A stretch of 61,970 bases of DNA from Tannerella sp. (lineage in GTDB: Bacteria; Bacteroidota; Bacteroidia; Bacteroidales; Tannerellaceae), in the NCBI GenBank assembly GCA_031285685.1, contig JAITVS010000042.1, positions 1-61,970 of the forward strand. The letters run 5' to 3'. The position numbers were made by a program, and so were the translations under genes. This document shows, one piece after another, positions 9,092 to 19,275 of the stretch (the stretch's first letter is position 1; every line of letters begins with the position of its first letter). The notes under the pieces are model-generated. The model searched no databases and had not been told where the DNA came from. It saw nothing but the letters and a program-made list of their open reading frames with translations.

Positions 9092-9796
9092 ATGGTTGAG
9101 TATAAAAAGATAGAAGCGGGGGATTTGGGTATTGTTTTTCTACGCCGTAATCCTTGCGCCCGGCGATATTTATTGCGTGTCGAAAACGGCCATGTGTACG
9201 CTACCATACCTGCTTATGGGAATGAGCGCGAACTACTCTCTTTTTTAAATGAACAGCATGACCGCTTGCTTCATATTTTGCAGAAAGCGTCTAAACGCCT
9301 GATGTTTGATGAAAATACGGAGTTTCGGACATATACGTTTTCATTGCAGATTATCCGTTCGTCTCTTGATAACATCTATTCAACATTGAGGGAGGATGTT
9401 CTTTATATTTCATGTCCTTTGCAGACAGATTTTTCCGATGAACAAATACAGGAGAAGCTGCGGAAAATCATAGAAAATACACTTCGTTACGAAGCGAAAC
9501 GGATTCTCCCTGTTCGCCTGAAAGAGCTGGCAGAAAAGCATGGGTTTCAATATACCTCGGTTAAGATCAATAACAGTCGCACACATTGGGGGAGCTGTAC
9601 GGCCCGGAAAAGTATAAATCTGTCTTTATCTGTCATGTTGCTTCCGGAACATTTACTGGATTATATCCTTTTACACGAATTGTGTCATACGGTGGAAATG
9701 AATCATGGTGAACGGTTCTGGTCTTTAATGAATAAAGTTACCGATGGGAAAGTTGCCAGATTCAGGAAAGAAATGAAAAGTTACAGGATGTTATAA
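9092..9796 (+). CDS. YgjP-like (DUF45) zinc metallopeptidase
   Basis: This 234-residue cytoplasmic protein carries a gluzincin-type zinc motif HELCHTVEMNHGERFW (HExxH plus a downstream His) near residue 200, preceded by INNSRTHWGSCTARKSINLS, both hallmarks of the DUF45/YgjP family. Known relatives include the partner proteins of type I restriction systems, but this copy stands alone. The substrate is unknown. There is no signal peptide. The -7 box lies so close to the ATG that the message may have almost no leader. A hairpin at 9800-9827 separates it from the convergent rprY gene. Confidence 0.9.
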   Translation: MVEYKKIEAGDLGIVFLRRNPCARRYLLRVENGHVYATIPAYGNERELLSFLNEQHDRLLHILQKASKRLMFDENTEFRTYTFSLQIIRSSLDNIYSTLREDVLYISCPLQTDFSDEQIQEKLRKIIENTLRYEAKRILPVRLKELAEKHGFQYTSVKINNSRTHWGSCTARKSINLSLSVMLLPEHLLDYILLHELCHTVEMNHGERFWSLMNKVTDGKVARFRKEMKSYRML

Positions 9797-9799
9797 AAA

Positions 9800-9827
9800 C
9801 GAGGCTATCTTTTTGAAAATAGCCTCG
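9800..9827. terminator. Hairpin between convergent genes
   Basis: CGAGGCTAT (9800-9808) pairs with ATAGCCTCG (9819-9827). The 9-bp stem lies between the YgjP-like gene and rprY. It lacks a long T-tract, so it is a moderate bidirectional terminator candidate. Confidence 0.5.
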
Positions 9828-9868
9828 CCCTACTAAATTAAACTGATATTTCAGCTGTCTATGACTTC

Positions 9869-10567
9869 TTATTCATCCGCAGGGGAGATAAGCTTATATC
9901 CTTTACCATGAATATTAATGATTTCGATGTTCGGATCGTCTTTCAGTAATTTACGCAGTTTTGTGATATAAACATCCATGCTGCGTGCGTTGAAATAATT
10001 ATCGTCTACCCAGATTGTCTTCAGTGCGTAATTACGTTCAAGAACTTCATTGGCATGCGCACAAAGCAAGCTGAGCAATTCACATTCTTTCGTAGTTAAT
10101 TTGGTTACTTTTTCTCCGATAGCAAGCGTTTGTTTTTGCGTGTCAAAAGTAAAGCTTCCGAGTTTGTAGAAAGGAACATCTTTTAGTTTCTTTCCTTTTA
10201 CGCGGCGAAGAATAGCTTCGATACGAAGTAACAATTCTTCCATGCTGAACGGTTTTGTCAGATAATCATCGGCACCTATCTTAAATCCTTCAAGGATATC
10301 CTCCTTCATTGTTTTTGCAGTAAGGAATATAATAGGTATATCCGGATTGATAGAACGTATTTCCTGAGCCAGTGTAAAGCCGTCTTTTTTCGGCATCATG
10401 ACATCAAGTACGCATAAGTCATATTTCTCTTTTACGAAACCTTTATACCCGGCTTCCCCATCAGAGAAGAGATCAGTTGCATAACCCTTTGCTTGTAAGT
10501 ACTCTCTTAAAAGCATCCCTAAATTTTCATCGTCTTCACAGAAGAAAATTCTCATTTGTTCGTCCAT
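9869..10567 (-). CDS. rprY: OmpR-family response regulator (RprY-like)
   Basis: The receiver domain (residues 5-118) has the acidic pair in FFCEDDENLG, the phospho-acceptor in LCVLDVMMPKKDG (Asp55) and the conserved Lys in DDYLTKPFS. A winged-helix OmpR-type DNA-binding domain ends with NIEIINIHGKGYKL. The start is the ATG at 10567; a longer upstream frame would overlap the kinase gene. It lies directly after the histidine kinase, four bases from its stop, so the two are cotranscribed. The naming rests on resemblance to Bacteroides RprXY, which has an essential-like housekeeping role. Targets are not visible here. Confidence 0.88.
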   Translation of the reverse strand: MDEQMRIFFCEDDENLGMLLREYLQAKGYATDLFSDGEAGYKGFVKEKYDLCVLDVMMPKKDGFTLAQEIRSINPDIPIIFLTAKTMKEDILEGFKIGADDYLTKPFSMEELLLRIEAILRRVKGKKLKDVPFYKLGSFTFDTQKQTLAIGEKVTKLTTKECELLSLLCAHANEVLERNYALKTIWVDDNYFNARSMDVYITKLRKLLKDDPNIEIINIHGKGYKLISPADE

Positions 10568-10571
10568 AACT

Positions 10572-12140
10572 TTAATTTTTAATAGTTGGTAATGTAATAA
10601 TAAATGTTGTCCCAATGTTTCCAAGGCCATTTTCCGCTCGTATAGATCCTTTATGATCTTCCGCAACTTTGCGGACATACGCAAGTCCGAGACCGAATCC
10701 CTTGACATTATGAATATTTCCTGTCGGAACGCGGTAGAAACGGTCAAATACCTTTTTCAGATTTTCTTTTTTAATTCCAATTCCATTGTCTTCAATTGAG
10801 ATGATTACTTTATCGCCTTCGTTACGTGTACGTGCCATCAGGCGTAGCGGAACGTCTTCGCGCCGGTACTTAACAGCATTATCCATGAGATTGAACAGCA
10901 TATTGGTTATATGCATTTCATCTGCGAATATGGCTGAATTTTCAGCTCCCAGATCAATATCAATCGTACCGTCGGATTTTTCTACTTTTATTTTAAATGT
11001 ATTGGCTATATTTGCGATCAGATCGTTAATATCAAGCTCTTTAAGCTTAAGTGTCACTTTCTGATTTTCGAATAATGACATTTGAAGCACTTTTTCCACC
11101 AGAAATCCGAGACGTTTTGTTTCGTCATTGATTACAGATGATATATGTTTGAATACCTCCGGACTTTTTGATATATCGGAATCTTTCATCATTTGCGCAG
11201 CAATTGAAATAGTAGATACCGGAGTTTTAAGTTCGTGCGTCATGTTGTTTATAAAATCGTTTTTCATTTCCGATAATCTTTTCTGACGGAAAATAATGTA
11301 GATCGTTATAGTAAACGTTACAAGTAATATCAGAGAGAAAATCATGGAGGGAACGAGAAACGATACTGATTCTGACAGATAATCCCCCTTGGTCGGAAAG
11401 TATAGTTTTATATAGTTTTGTTTTGACGGAGGGTCGGATGGAAATATAACTTGTGTTATTATATCGGAACTTTTCGGAGCTTTTGATAAAGATTCGCTTT
11501 GATATACAGTCTGTTCGTTGTTATTAACAACCATGAGAACGAACGGCAGGTTCAGACCGCCATTGACAAATTCCGTTTTGATAACGTTTTGGAGATTCTT
11601 GAAATTGATACGTTTCTCTATTGGTGTCAGATATGCGACTTGGATAAGAGAGAATATGACTTCGTCCAAAACAGCTTTAGAGCGGAAATACCGTCCTGCA
11701 GACATTTTTTGGAATTCCTCGGAAGATTCGACAATCGCTGATTTTTTACTTGTTGTTGACTGTGGCTTTTGAGGTCTCTGTATCTTTTGGCTTACTTGAT
11801 AAGATTCAATTTGTTCGATACTTTTAATGGTACCGATTGAATCCTCTTTTATTATCTGCATTCTAATGCTCTGCATTATTTGATTGATATTCTGCTGGTT
11901 GGGAGGATTTTTGTACATGAAATCAGTACCCGTTGAGTTTGTATATTCTTCAAGGTATGCACGGGCCTCATCCTGTTCAAGTTCACGGGAAACTTTTTCC
12001 AGACAACGTCTAACTGTTGATTCAAATTGCTCATTACTGGTTTTGAATATGGTTGCAATGTATTGAACCTGCAATATAAGCAGGCCAATAAAGGCAAATG
12101 CCATAACTCCCGTAAGCATCCAAATCGTTGACTTTTTCAT
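10572..12140 (-). CDS. rprX: Sensor histidine kinase (RprX-like)
   Basis: The start is placed at the ATG giving MKKSTIWMLTGVM, with GAAAGGGTG just upstream; an earlier ATG would add ten basic residues. The 522-residue protein has one membrane segment near residues 7-25, a periplasmic sensor region, a second membrane segment near 265-290, then HisKA with MTHELKTPVS (phospho-acceptor His near 301) and a HATPase domain with N, G1 and G2 boxes (MDNAVKYR, IEDNGIGI, GFGLGLAYV). It phosphorylates the regulator encoded four bases downstream. The signal is unknown. A terminator separates it from purL upstream. Confidence 0.9.
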   Translation of the reverse strand: MKKSTIWMLTGVMAFAFIGLLILQVQYIATIFKTSNEQFESTVRRCLEKVSRELEQDEARAYLEEYTNSTGTDFMYKNPPNQQNINQIMQSIRMQIIKEDSIGTIKSIEQIESYQVSQKIQRPQKPQSTTSKKSAIVESSEEFQKMSAGRYFRSKAVLDEVIFSLIQVAYLTPIEKRINFKNLQNVIKTEFVNGGLNLPFVLMVVNNNEQTVYQSESLSKAPKSSDIITQVIFPSDPPSKQNYIKLYFPTKGDYLSESVSFLVPSMIFSLILLVTFTITIYIIFRQKRLSEMKNDFINNMTHELKTPVSTISIAAQMMKDSDISKSPEVFKHISSVINDETKRLGFLVEKVLQMSLFENQKVTLKLKELDINDLIANIANTFKIKVEKSDGTIDIDLGAENSAIFADEMHITNMLFNLMDNAVKYRREDVPLRLMARTRNEGDKVIISIEDNGIGIKKENLKKVFDRFYRVPTGNIHNVKGFGLGLAYVRKVAEDHKGSIRAENGLGNIGTTFIITLPTIKN

Positions 12141-12342
12141 TTCACCCTTTCTTTTCTTTTTTCTATACAAAGAACGTAGAAATTGACTTAATATTTACAC
12201 AAAAAAGGTAAATTTTTCGCACTACAAAGGTTAAAAAATGTTCTTTATTCTTGGTATTATTTCAAATTTGCATCCATTTTATTTTGTGAAAACAATGATG
12301 AATAGTAATAGATTGTTTATTTTTTTATGCTTTATTTATTTG

Positions 12343-12379
12343 TTAAAAAAATTCAGTCAAATTAAAAATATTGACTGAA
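12343..12379 (-). terminator. purL terminator
   Basis: A 9-bp stem TTCAGTCAA (12352-12360) with TTGACTGAA (12371-12379) is followed on the minus strand by a run of seven T (12351-12345). It lies about 60 bases after the purL stop, a classical intrinsic terminator. Confidence 0.85.
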
Positions 12380-12437
12380 CTTTTCTTTCGAAAATAATTT
12401 TTACTTAAAAAAAACATTTCAGGTTTTATTTATAAAA

Positions 12438-15400
12438 TTATTTTTTGGATAAATTATTTTCAATCCATTTGCGGGCATTTGTAAATGCCTCTATCCATGG
12501 CGTTACTTCATCATCTTTACGTTCTGCAGGATAATAGCCGCATTGCCACGGGAAAATCGCTCTCTCCGGATGTGGCATCATCGCAAGATGGCGGCCGTCA
12601 GTTGAGCATACGCCTGCTACGGCCCATGGGGATCCGTTAGGATTGGCAGGATACCCGTCGTAATTATATTTTGCAACAATATTATACTGTTTCTCGTCAT
12701 AAGGAAAATCAAACTTACCTTCGCCGTGGGCAATCCATACACCAAGTTTGGTGCCGCTGAGCGAGCCTAACATAATGGAATTATTTTTAGGAATTTCCAA
12801 AGTGATAAAGTTAGATTCGAATTTATGCGAATCGTTGTATATCATTTTATGTTTTTTCTCGTGTTCCGGATAGATCACTTCCAGTTCCGCCATCAGCTGG
12901 CAGCCGTTACATATTCCGATACTCATCGTGTCTTTACGTTTATAAAAACGATCGATAGCGCGTTTGGCTTTCTCATTGTACAGAATACCTGCCGCCCATC
13001 CTTTGGCCGAACCAAGAACGTCTGAATTTGAGAATCCACCGCAAAATACGATAAAGTTAATATCTTCAAGGGTTTCACGTCCTGTAGCCAGGTCTGTCAT
13101 GTGAACGTCTTTGACATCAAAACCGGCAAGGTATAGTGCATAAGCTGTCTCACGTTCGCATTGGGAGCCTTTCTCTCTGATTACTGCAGCTTTTATACCA
13201 CTTCTTTTACGGCGTGCAGCCGTAAGTCCGTAAGATTTAAGTGTGCCTTTGAAGTCTTTGGGGAATTTATATTCTACCGGTTGTACCTTATAGTTTTCAA
13301 AACGGTTACCCGCACATTCGTTACCGCTCTGATGCATGTCCAGTAAGTATGATGACTTATACCATACATCGCGCATATAGTCAATTCCGAAATGATATTG
13401 AGCGTCGTCTTTTGTTATCATGATGTGCCGTTCGTCTGTTGGCCTGGCTATGCATGCAAAGCCTATGCCTGCAGTCTGCATCAGTTTTTCAAAAGCTTTC
13501 TTGTCTTTTACCTGGACAACTATACCCGGGTTTTCAGCAAATAATACTTTGATTATATCTTTTTCTGCCAATGGGTCGAGGTTCACCTCCATTCCTCCTT
13601 CTGTATTTGCGAAACACATTTCAAGTAATGTCGTGATCATACCTCCGGCAGAGATATCATGTCCGGCAAGGATCAGATCTTTGTTGATCGCTTCTTGTAC
13701 GGCATTGAATGCATCCATGAAATAGGCGGAGTCTTTAACCGTCGGAGCTTCATTGCTTATTTTACCCAGAGCCTGTGCAAAAGCGGAACCGCCGAGCTTC
13801 ATCGTATCAAATGAAAAATCTATATAATAGATGTATGTTTTTTTATCACCGGATAATACGGGTGAAACAATTTTCCGGATGTCATTTACTTCTCCGGCTG
13901 CCGAGATAATCACCGTACCCGGCGACAAAACTTTATCTTTTCCGTATTTTTGTGTCATGGAAAGGGAGTCTTTTCCTGTCGGTATATTGATGCCTAATTC
14001 ACAGGCAAAGTCCGACGCTGCTTTGACTGCTTTGTAAAGACGGGCATCTTCGCCCTCGTTACGACATGGCCACATCCAGTTTGCACTTAATGAAATACTT
14101 CTGATCTGTTCTGTCAATGGTGCGAATACAAGGTTCGTCAATGCTTCGGCAATGGATAAAACGGAGCCGGCAGCCGGGTCGATTAGCGCCGCCTGCGGTG
14201 CATGTCCTATTGAAGTAGCCATTCCGGTTTTACCACGGTAATCAAGTGTTACGGCGCCAAGGTCACTTAACGGCAATTGCAGTCTGCCCTGACATTGCTG
14301 ACGGGCAATCTTTCCTGTTACCGAACGGTCTACTTTGTTCGTCAGCCAGTCCTTACAAGCAACAGCTTCCAACTGCAAAACATTTTCAAGGTATTTATGC
14401 AGTTCAGCCTCTTTATATTTCACAGGCGAATATTTTTCTTTTACCGTTTTGTCTTCCATGATTGTACGCGGCGGTTTTCCGAACATATATTCAAGTTTGA
14501 TGTTGATCGGTTTTTCGCCGTTCTTTTGTTCGAAGACAAAATCCATATCACCGGTTGTTTCTCCTACAACATACATCGGAGAGCGCTCACGCTCGGCTAT
14601 CCGGCGGATACGTTCTACATCTTTTTCCTTTATCAACAGCCCCATTCGTTCCTGACTTTCGTTTCCTATGATTTCTTTTGCCGAAAGGGTAGGGTCACCT
14701 ATGGGTAGTTTGGACATATCAATGTGTCCGCCTGTTGCTTCAACAAGTTCCGAAAGACAGTTAAGATGTCCTCCTGCTCCGTGATCATGGATCGATATAA
14801 TCGGGTTGCTGTCGGATTCGGCTATACTGCGTATAACATTGGCAGCGCGTTTCTGCATTTCAGGATTGGCACGCTGAACAGCATTCAGTTCTATTCCGCT
14901 TGTGTATTGTCCTGTATTAACCGATGATACGGCGCCACCTCCCATTCCGATGCGATAATTATCGCCTCCAAGGATGACAATTTTTTCGTGTGGTTTGGGG
15001 TTTCCTTTCAGTGCATCGCGTTTATTCGCAAATCCGACACCACCTGCCAGCATAATCACTTTATCGTAAGCCAGCTTTTTGTTGTTTTCTGTATGTTCGA
15101 AGGTAAGCAGTGACCCGCAGATGAGGGGTTGTCCGAAATGATTTCCGAAAGTCGATGCGCCATTAGATGCTTTTATAAGTATTTGTTCCGGTGTTTGGTA
15201 TAACCATTTGCGCGGATCAAGTATTTTTTCCCATGAACGCCCTTCTTCCGTGCGTGGATATGATGTCATGTAAACCGCTGTTCCTGCAATGGGGAGTGAA
15301 GCTTTTCCCCCACCAAGGCGGTCGCGGATTTCCCCGCCGGTTCCGGTAGCCGCGCCATTGAAAGGCTCTACGGTTGTCGGGAAATTGTGTGTTTCGGCTT

Positions 15401-16133
15401 TCAACGATAGTACGGTGTTTATTTTCTTTGTCGCGTAAAAATCCGGTTTGTCGCCAGACTGAGGGGCAAATTGCTCAATTGCAGGTCCTTTGCTGAATGC
15501 GACGTTATCTTTATAGGCCGAAACAAGATTGTTTGGGTTGACAGCTGATGTCTTTTTTATCAGGGCAAAAAGGGAACTTTCCATTTCTTTCCCGTCGATG
15601 ATAAATGTTCCGCCGAAAATTTTATGCCGGCAATGTTCGGAATTTACCTGGGAGAATCCGAAGACTTCGCTGTCTGTTAGCTTGCGTTTCAGCTTTTTAC
15701 TGACATCGTTAAGATATCCGACTTCCTCATCGCTTAAAGCGAGTCCTTCTTCCGCATTATATTTCGCGATATCGTCAATGTAAATGATCGGATCCGGTTT
15801 TTTGTCAATGGTAAAAATCTTTTGATCCAATCCGTCGTAAATACGTTGAAGCATCGGATCATGCTGGGCTTTGCCGGATGAAACACAGAAATATTCTTCT
15901 ATCCGGGCAATTCCTTTGATTCCCATATTTTGTGTAATTTCAACCGCGTTTGTACTCCATGGCGTGATCATTTCGCGACGTGGACCGACAAACCATCCTT
16001 TCATACTTCTTGTTTTGATTGGTTTAGCACCACTGAACAACCAAACTAATTTATCCGTATCTTTTGCATTGAACTCTTGCGCTGTTTCGACTGCCAGCAC
16101 TGTTTTTGCGGAGGATTGAAAAAACTGAATCAT
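12438..16133 (-). CDS. purL: Phosphoribosylformylglycinamidine synthase, large single-chain type
   Basis: This enzyme makes FGAM from FGAR, glutamine and ATP in purine synthesis. The start is MIQFFQSSAKTVLA at 16133, giving 1231 residues, the usual size of the fused proteobacterial/Bacteroidetes form. The order is an N-terminal PurS-like domain, a linker, two AIRS-like synthetase halves (GTGGEIRDRLGGGKASLPIA near 300; GIHDHGAGG-type segment SIHDHGAGGH), and a C-terminal class I glutaminase with the nucleophile in GICNGCQLMAEL (Cys near 1077) and WIAHGEGKF and MPHPERA. It is divergent from purT, another purine gene, with separate promoters. Confidence 0.97.
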   Translation of the reverse strand: MIQFFQSSAKTVLAVETAQEFNAKDTDKLVWLFSGAKPIKTRSMKGWFVGPRREMITPWSTNAVEITQNMGIKGIARIEEYFCVSSGKAQHDPMLQRIYDGLDQKIFTIDKKPDPIIYIDDIAKYNAEEGLALSDEEVGYLNDVSKKLKRKLTDSEVFGFSQVNSEHCRHKIFGGTFIIDGKEMESSLFALIKKTSAVNPNNLVSAYKDNVAFSKGPAIEQFAPQSGDKPDFYATKKINTVLSLKAETHNFPTTVEPFNGAATGTGGEIRDRLGGGKASLPIAGTAVYMTSYPRTEEGRSWEKILDPRKWLYQTPEQILIKASNGASTFGNHFGQPLICGSLLTFEHTENNKKLAYDKVIMLAGGVGFANKRDALKGNPKPHEKIVILGGDNYRIGMGGGAVSSVNTGQYTSGIELNAVQRANPEMQKRAANVIRSIAESDSNPIISIHDHGAGGHLNCLSELVEATGGHIDMSKLPIGDPTLSAKEIIGNESQERMGLLIKEKDVERIRRIAERERSPMYVVGETTGDMDFVFEQKNGEKPINIKLEYMFGKPPRTIMEDKTVKEKYSPVKYKEAELHKYLENVLQLEAVACKDWLTNKVDRSVTGKIARQQCQGRLQLPLSDLGAVTLDYRGKTGMATSIGHAPQAALIDPAAGSVLSIAEALTNLVFAPLTEQIRSISLSANWMWPCRNEGEDARLYKAVKAASDFACELGINIPTGKDSLSMTQKYGKDKVLSPGTVIISAAGEVNDIRKIVSPVLSGDKKTYIYYIDFSFDTMKLGGSAFAQALGKISNEAPTVKDSAYFMDAFNAVQEAINKDLILAGHDISAGGMITTLLEMCFANTEGGMEVNLDPLAEKDIIKVLFAENPGIVVQVKDKKAFEKLMQTAGIGFACIARPTDERHIMITKDDAQYHFGIDYMRDVWYKSSYLLDMHQSGNECAGNRFENYKVQPVEYKFPKDFKGTLKSYGLTAARRKRSGIKAAVIREKGSQCERETAYALYLAGFDVKDVHMTDLATGRETLEDINFIVFCGGFSNSDVLGSAKGWAAGILYNEKAKRAIDRFYKRKDTMSIGICNGCQLMAELEVIYPEHEKKHKMIYNDSHKFESNFITLEIPKNNSIMLGSLSGTKLGVWIAHGEGKFDFPYDEKQYNIVAKYNYDGYPANPNGSPWAVAGVCSTDGRHLAMMPHPERAIFPWQCGYYPAERKDDEVTPWIEAFTNARKWIENNLSKK

Positions 16134-16172
16134 ATATACTTTAATGGTTAATGTTTTTTGAGAAATACGCAA

Positions 16173-16206
16173 CAAAGATAGTGTAAGCCGAGAGAAATGC
16201 AAAATA
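16173..16206 (-). promoter_or_regulatory. purL promoter
   Basis: On the minus strand TTTG (16203-16200), 19 bases, then TATCTTTG (16180-16173) lies 40 bases before the ATG at 16133. The block matches the gpmI promoter at 30 of 34 positions, including a shared CGGCTTACACTA core. Confidence 0.85.
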
Positions 16207-16390
16207 AATTTATTTGTTTTCATTACCGAGGCGCCTCCTGTCTTCATGTTTAGGATAAAGATCGTGCAATATCGAACATAATGTCAAAGGAATATTTATT
16301 TTCTTTTGACATTAAAGGTGGTATATGTTGAGCGAAGTACGGAATAAACATGCTTGGATTCATACAAAAAAATATAATCGATAATCTAAA

Positions 16391-16422
16391 TTTGGATCCG
16401 TTAGGATTAAATCTTAAATTTG
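16391..16422 (+). promoter_or_regulatory. purT promoter
   Basis: TTTG (16391-16394), 20 bases, then TAAATTTG (16415-16422) precedes the purT ATG by 26 bases. A second TAAATTTG overlaps the -33 element (16387-16394). The 16207-16386 stretch between this and the purL promoter holds no gene I can see. Confidence 0.8.
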
Positions 16423-16448
16423 TGCCGTTATTTTAAGTTAAAAGAATT

Positions 16449-17630
16449 ATGGTTGAAATAGGAACCCCATACACACAGACAGCAAAAAAGGTTGTTTTGT
16501 GTGGCTCCGGAGAGTTGGGAAAAGAGTTTGTGATAGAGTTGCAACGATATGGAGTAGAAGTTGTGGCTTTGGATAAATACGAAAATGCGCCGGCAATGCA
16601 GGTTGCTCATCGTTCGTATGTTGTTTCCATGCTGGATGGGGCAAGGCTACGTGAAATAATAGAAAAAGAAAACCCTGATTATATTGTACCGGAAGTTGAA
16701 GCAATCGCTACCGAAACCTTAATCGAGCTTGAACGGGAAGGTTATCATGTGATACCTACGGCAAAAGCAACATTTCTAACAATGAATCGTGAAGGCATAC
16801 GTCGGCTTGCCGCGGAGGAATTAGGATTGCCGACGTCTCCGTATCGTTTCGCCGAAACGGAAGCAGAGTTTCGTGATGCTGTTGCTGAAATAGGTATTCC
16901 TTGCGTTGTTAAGCCGATCATGAGTTCTTCCGGTCACGGACAGAGTGTTGTTCGTAAAGAAGAGGATATTTTGAAGGCATGGACATATGCGCAGGAAGGC
17001 GGACGTGCCGGAGCTGGGAAAGTAATTGTGGAGGGTTTTGTGCATTTTGATTATGAGATAACACAACTAACTGTTCGTCATGTTGGTGGAACTTCTTTTC
17101 CGGAGCCTATAGGACATGTTCAGATAGATGGAGATTACCGTGAGTCCTGGCAACCACAGGCCATGTCTCCTGTGGCAAAAGAGAAAGCGCGTGATATAGC
17201 ACTTAAAATAACGGATGCTCTGGGAGGTAGGGGTATTTTCGGTGTAGAACTTTTTATTTGTGGAGAAGATGTGATATTCAGTGAGGTATCTCCGCGTCCG
17301 CACGATACCGGAATGGTTACCATGATATCCCAGGATCTGTCGCAGTTTTCCCTTCATGCCCGCGCTGTATTGGGGCTTCCCATTCCGAACATCGCATTTC
17401 ATGGCCCGTCTGCTTCGCGCGCGATTGTTGTGGAAGGCGATTCTCAGCAGTTGACATTTACGAATCTTGATGCGGTACTGGCTCAACCGGACACTCAGGT
17501 TCGCCTTTTCGGCAAACCCGAAGTACATGGTCACAGACGTATGGGGGTCTTGCTTGCACGTGGAGTCTCTGTTGATGAGGCGCGTGAAAAAACAGGAAGA
17601 GCGATCGACGCATTGAAAATAAAATTATAA
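16449..17630 (+). CDS. purT: Formate-dependent phosphoribosylglycinamide formyltransferase
   Basis: PurT converts GAR to FGAR with formate and ATP, bypassing folate-dependent PurN. The 393 residues match the family. The ATP-grasp fold is clear: N-terminal [19 protein letters not shown], the ATP-binding segment [17 protein letters not shown] near 155-171, [17 protein letters not shown] and the metal-binding [16 protein letters not shown] near 275. It is divergent from purL, so adjacent genes handle GAR formylation and FGAM formation. A LysE-type exporter gene follows after 14 bases, probably in the same transcript. Confidence 0.96.
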   Translation: MVEIGTPYTQTAKKVVLCGSGELGKEFVIELQRYGVEVVALDKYENAPAMQVAHRSYVVSMLDGARLREIIEKENPDYIVPEVEAIATETLIELEREGYHVIPTAKATFLTMNREGIRRLAAEELGLPTSPYRFAETEAEFRDAVAEIGIPCVVKPIMSSSGHGQSVVRKEEDILKAWTYAQEGGRAGAGKVIVEGFVHFDYEITQLTVRHVGGTSFPEPIGHVQIDGDYRESWQPQAMSPVAKEKARDIALKITDALGGRGIFGVELFICGEDVIFSEVSPRPHDTGMVTMISQDLSQFSLHARAVLGLPIPNIAFHGPSASRAIVVEGDSQQLTFTNLDAVLAQPDTQVRLFGKPEVHGHRRMGVLLARGVSVDEAREKTGRAIDALKIKL

Positions 17631-17644
17631 GTATAGAAAATACA

Positions 17645-18277
17645 ATGCTTGAACTGTTTCGTACCGGAATAATTATAGGTGTGCTGGTTTCGTGTCCGAT
17701 GGGCCCGATAGGCATGTTGTGCATTCAGCGAACATTGGCAAAGGGACAGCTGTCCGGTTTTATTTCCGGTTTGGGCGCGGCATTTTCCGATTTATTCTAT
17801 GCGACGGTTACGAGCTTATTTATGGGGCTTGTTGTAAATTTTGTCCAGGCACATCAACGCCCGTTACAGATATTCGGAAGTATTATTATTATATTTTTCG
17901 GATATTATATTTTCCGGAATAATCCGGTTAAAAGTTTACAGCGGAATCAGGAACAGAAACAGACGCTTGTTCAGGATTTTGTGACGGCATTTTTTCTGAC
18001 ATTTAGTAATGTGCTGATTGTAATCCTTTTCATCGGATTGTTTGCTCAATATGGTTTTGTATTGCCTGAACATTCAATTCAAATGACGGTATCCGGTTTG
18101 GGTGGCGTGTTTACCGGTGCGGTTATATGGTGGTTTTTTATAACATTTATTGTTTCCCTGATGCGTCGTTGGTTTAATATCAGGGGATTGAAGATGCTGA
18201 ATAAGGTGATGGGAATAATTATCATGGTTCTGGCTGTTGTTGGTCTTATTACTGGCTTTTTCTTCATTGACAAATAA
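17645..18277 (+). CDS. LysE family amino acid/metabolite exporter
   Basis: This 210-residue inner-membrane protein has about six hydrophobic segments and the LysE N-terminal signature: VSCPMGPIGMLCIQRTLAKG near residues 17-36. LysE/RhtB proteins export amino acids or small metabolites using the proton motive force. The substrate is not predictable. It sits 14 bases after purT and 35 before a DUF5106 lipoprotein, so all three may be one transcript. Confidence 0.85.
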   Translation: MLELFRTGIIIGVLVSCPMGPIGMLCIQRTLAKGQLSGFISGLGAAFSDLFYATVTSLFMGLVVNFVQAHQRPLQIFGSIIIIFFGYYIFRNNPVKSLQRNQEQKQTLVQDFVTAFFLTFSNVLIVILFIGLFAQYGFVLPEHSIQMTVSGLGGVFTGAVIWWFFITFIVSLMRRWFNIRGLKMLNKVMGIIIMVLAVVGLITGFFFIDK

Positions 18278-18312
18278 AAATCTTAAGTGTTAAAAATAAA
18301 TTTTTGTTTATT

Positions 18313-19254
18313 ATGAAATTGAATTTTGGACTTTTAATTGGTTTGATACTGGCTGTGACTCTGGTAGGGTGTGTGTCACAGGAAAAGAAAAAAGCGGAGA
18401 ATACGCCGGAGCCTTCAGCGAAGGTTAAAAACTTTGAACGTGCCGTGCCTCCGGCAATGATGACAGATCCGCAGGAACGTGCAGGGTATATTATCATGCA
18501 TTTTTGGGATAAATTTGATTTCAGGGATACAATGTATTGCCACACTCCGGATATTACGGAACAGGCGCTTGTGGATTTTATTTCCCTTTTCCCTCACGCT
18601 TCTTATGGTAAAGTATCCGAAGGTGTTAAAAAAATGCTTGATTCTGCCGAGGTGGATGAGGTTATGTATAACTATTTTTACAAAAAAGCGGAACACTATC
18701 TTTATAATCCGAATTCACCGATGCGTAATGATGAATATTATATTCCATTTCTGGAACATATCATTGCATCTTCCAAAGTCGGGGATACGTATAAGATTCG
18801 TCCTCAGCATTTGCTGAATCTGGCATACCGGAATCGTGTCGGCGGGAAAGCGGAAGATGTTGTTTATACGACGGCTTCGGGCAAAACGGGCCGGTTGTAC
18901 GATCTGTCGGCAAAATATGTATTGCTGATGTTTTATAACCCGGATTGTGTGGAATGTCAGCATACGACAGAGATGCTGAAAAATTCGTCGGCCGTTTCAT
19001 CGGCCGTTTCGTCTGGCAAACTCAAAGTGTTGGCTGTATACCCTGATGAAAACCTGGATGCATGGAGAGATCATATGAAAGATATTCCGTCGTCGTGGAT
19101 AAACGGATATGATAAAGCGTTGGTTTTAAGGAACGGTGAGATCTATGATTTGAAAGCGATACCGACATTGTATCTGCTTGATGAAAACAAGAAGGTGATA
19201 CTTAAAGATACTTCTACGGGAAATATTCATGAGTATCTGGAACGAAATCAGTAG
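18313..19254 (+). CDS. DUF5106 thioredoxin-like lipoprotein
   Basis: Starting at the ATG at 18313, the 313-residue protein has a lipoprotein signal (hydrophobic segment then TLVGC). The DUF5106 region (about 60-190) is followed by a thioredoxin-like domain with a CVEC redox pair in YNPDCVECQHTTEML near 208-222 and a cis-Pro-like AIPTLYLLDEN. It is probably anchored in a membrane facing the periplasm and may be a disulfide reductase or a scaffold; related TlpA-like proteins are common in Bacteroidales. A bidirectional terminator follows at 19276-19323. Confidence 0.85.
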   Translation: MKLNFGLLIGLILAVTLVGCVSQEKKKAENTPEPSAKVKNFERAVPPAMMTDPQERAGYIIMHFWDKFDFRDTMYCHTPDITEQALVDFISLFPHASYGKVSEGVKKMLDSAEVDEVMYNYFYKKAEHYLYNPNSPMRNDEYYIPFLEHIIASSKVGDTYKIRPQHLLNLAYRNRVGGKAEDVVYTTASGKTGRLYDLSAKYVLLMFYNPDCVECQHTTEMLKNSSAVSSAVSSGKLKVLAVYPDENLDAWRDHMKDIPSSWINGYDKALVLRNGEIYDLKAIPTLYLLDENKKVILKDTSTGNIHEYLERNQ

Positions 19255-19275
19255 AATTTCGATTGTATTGTATAG

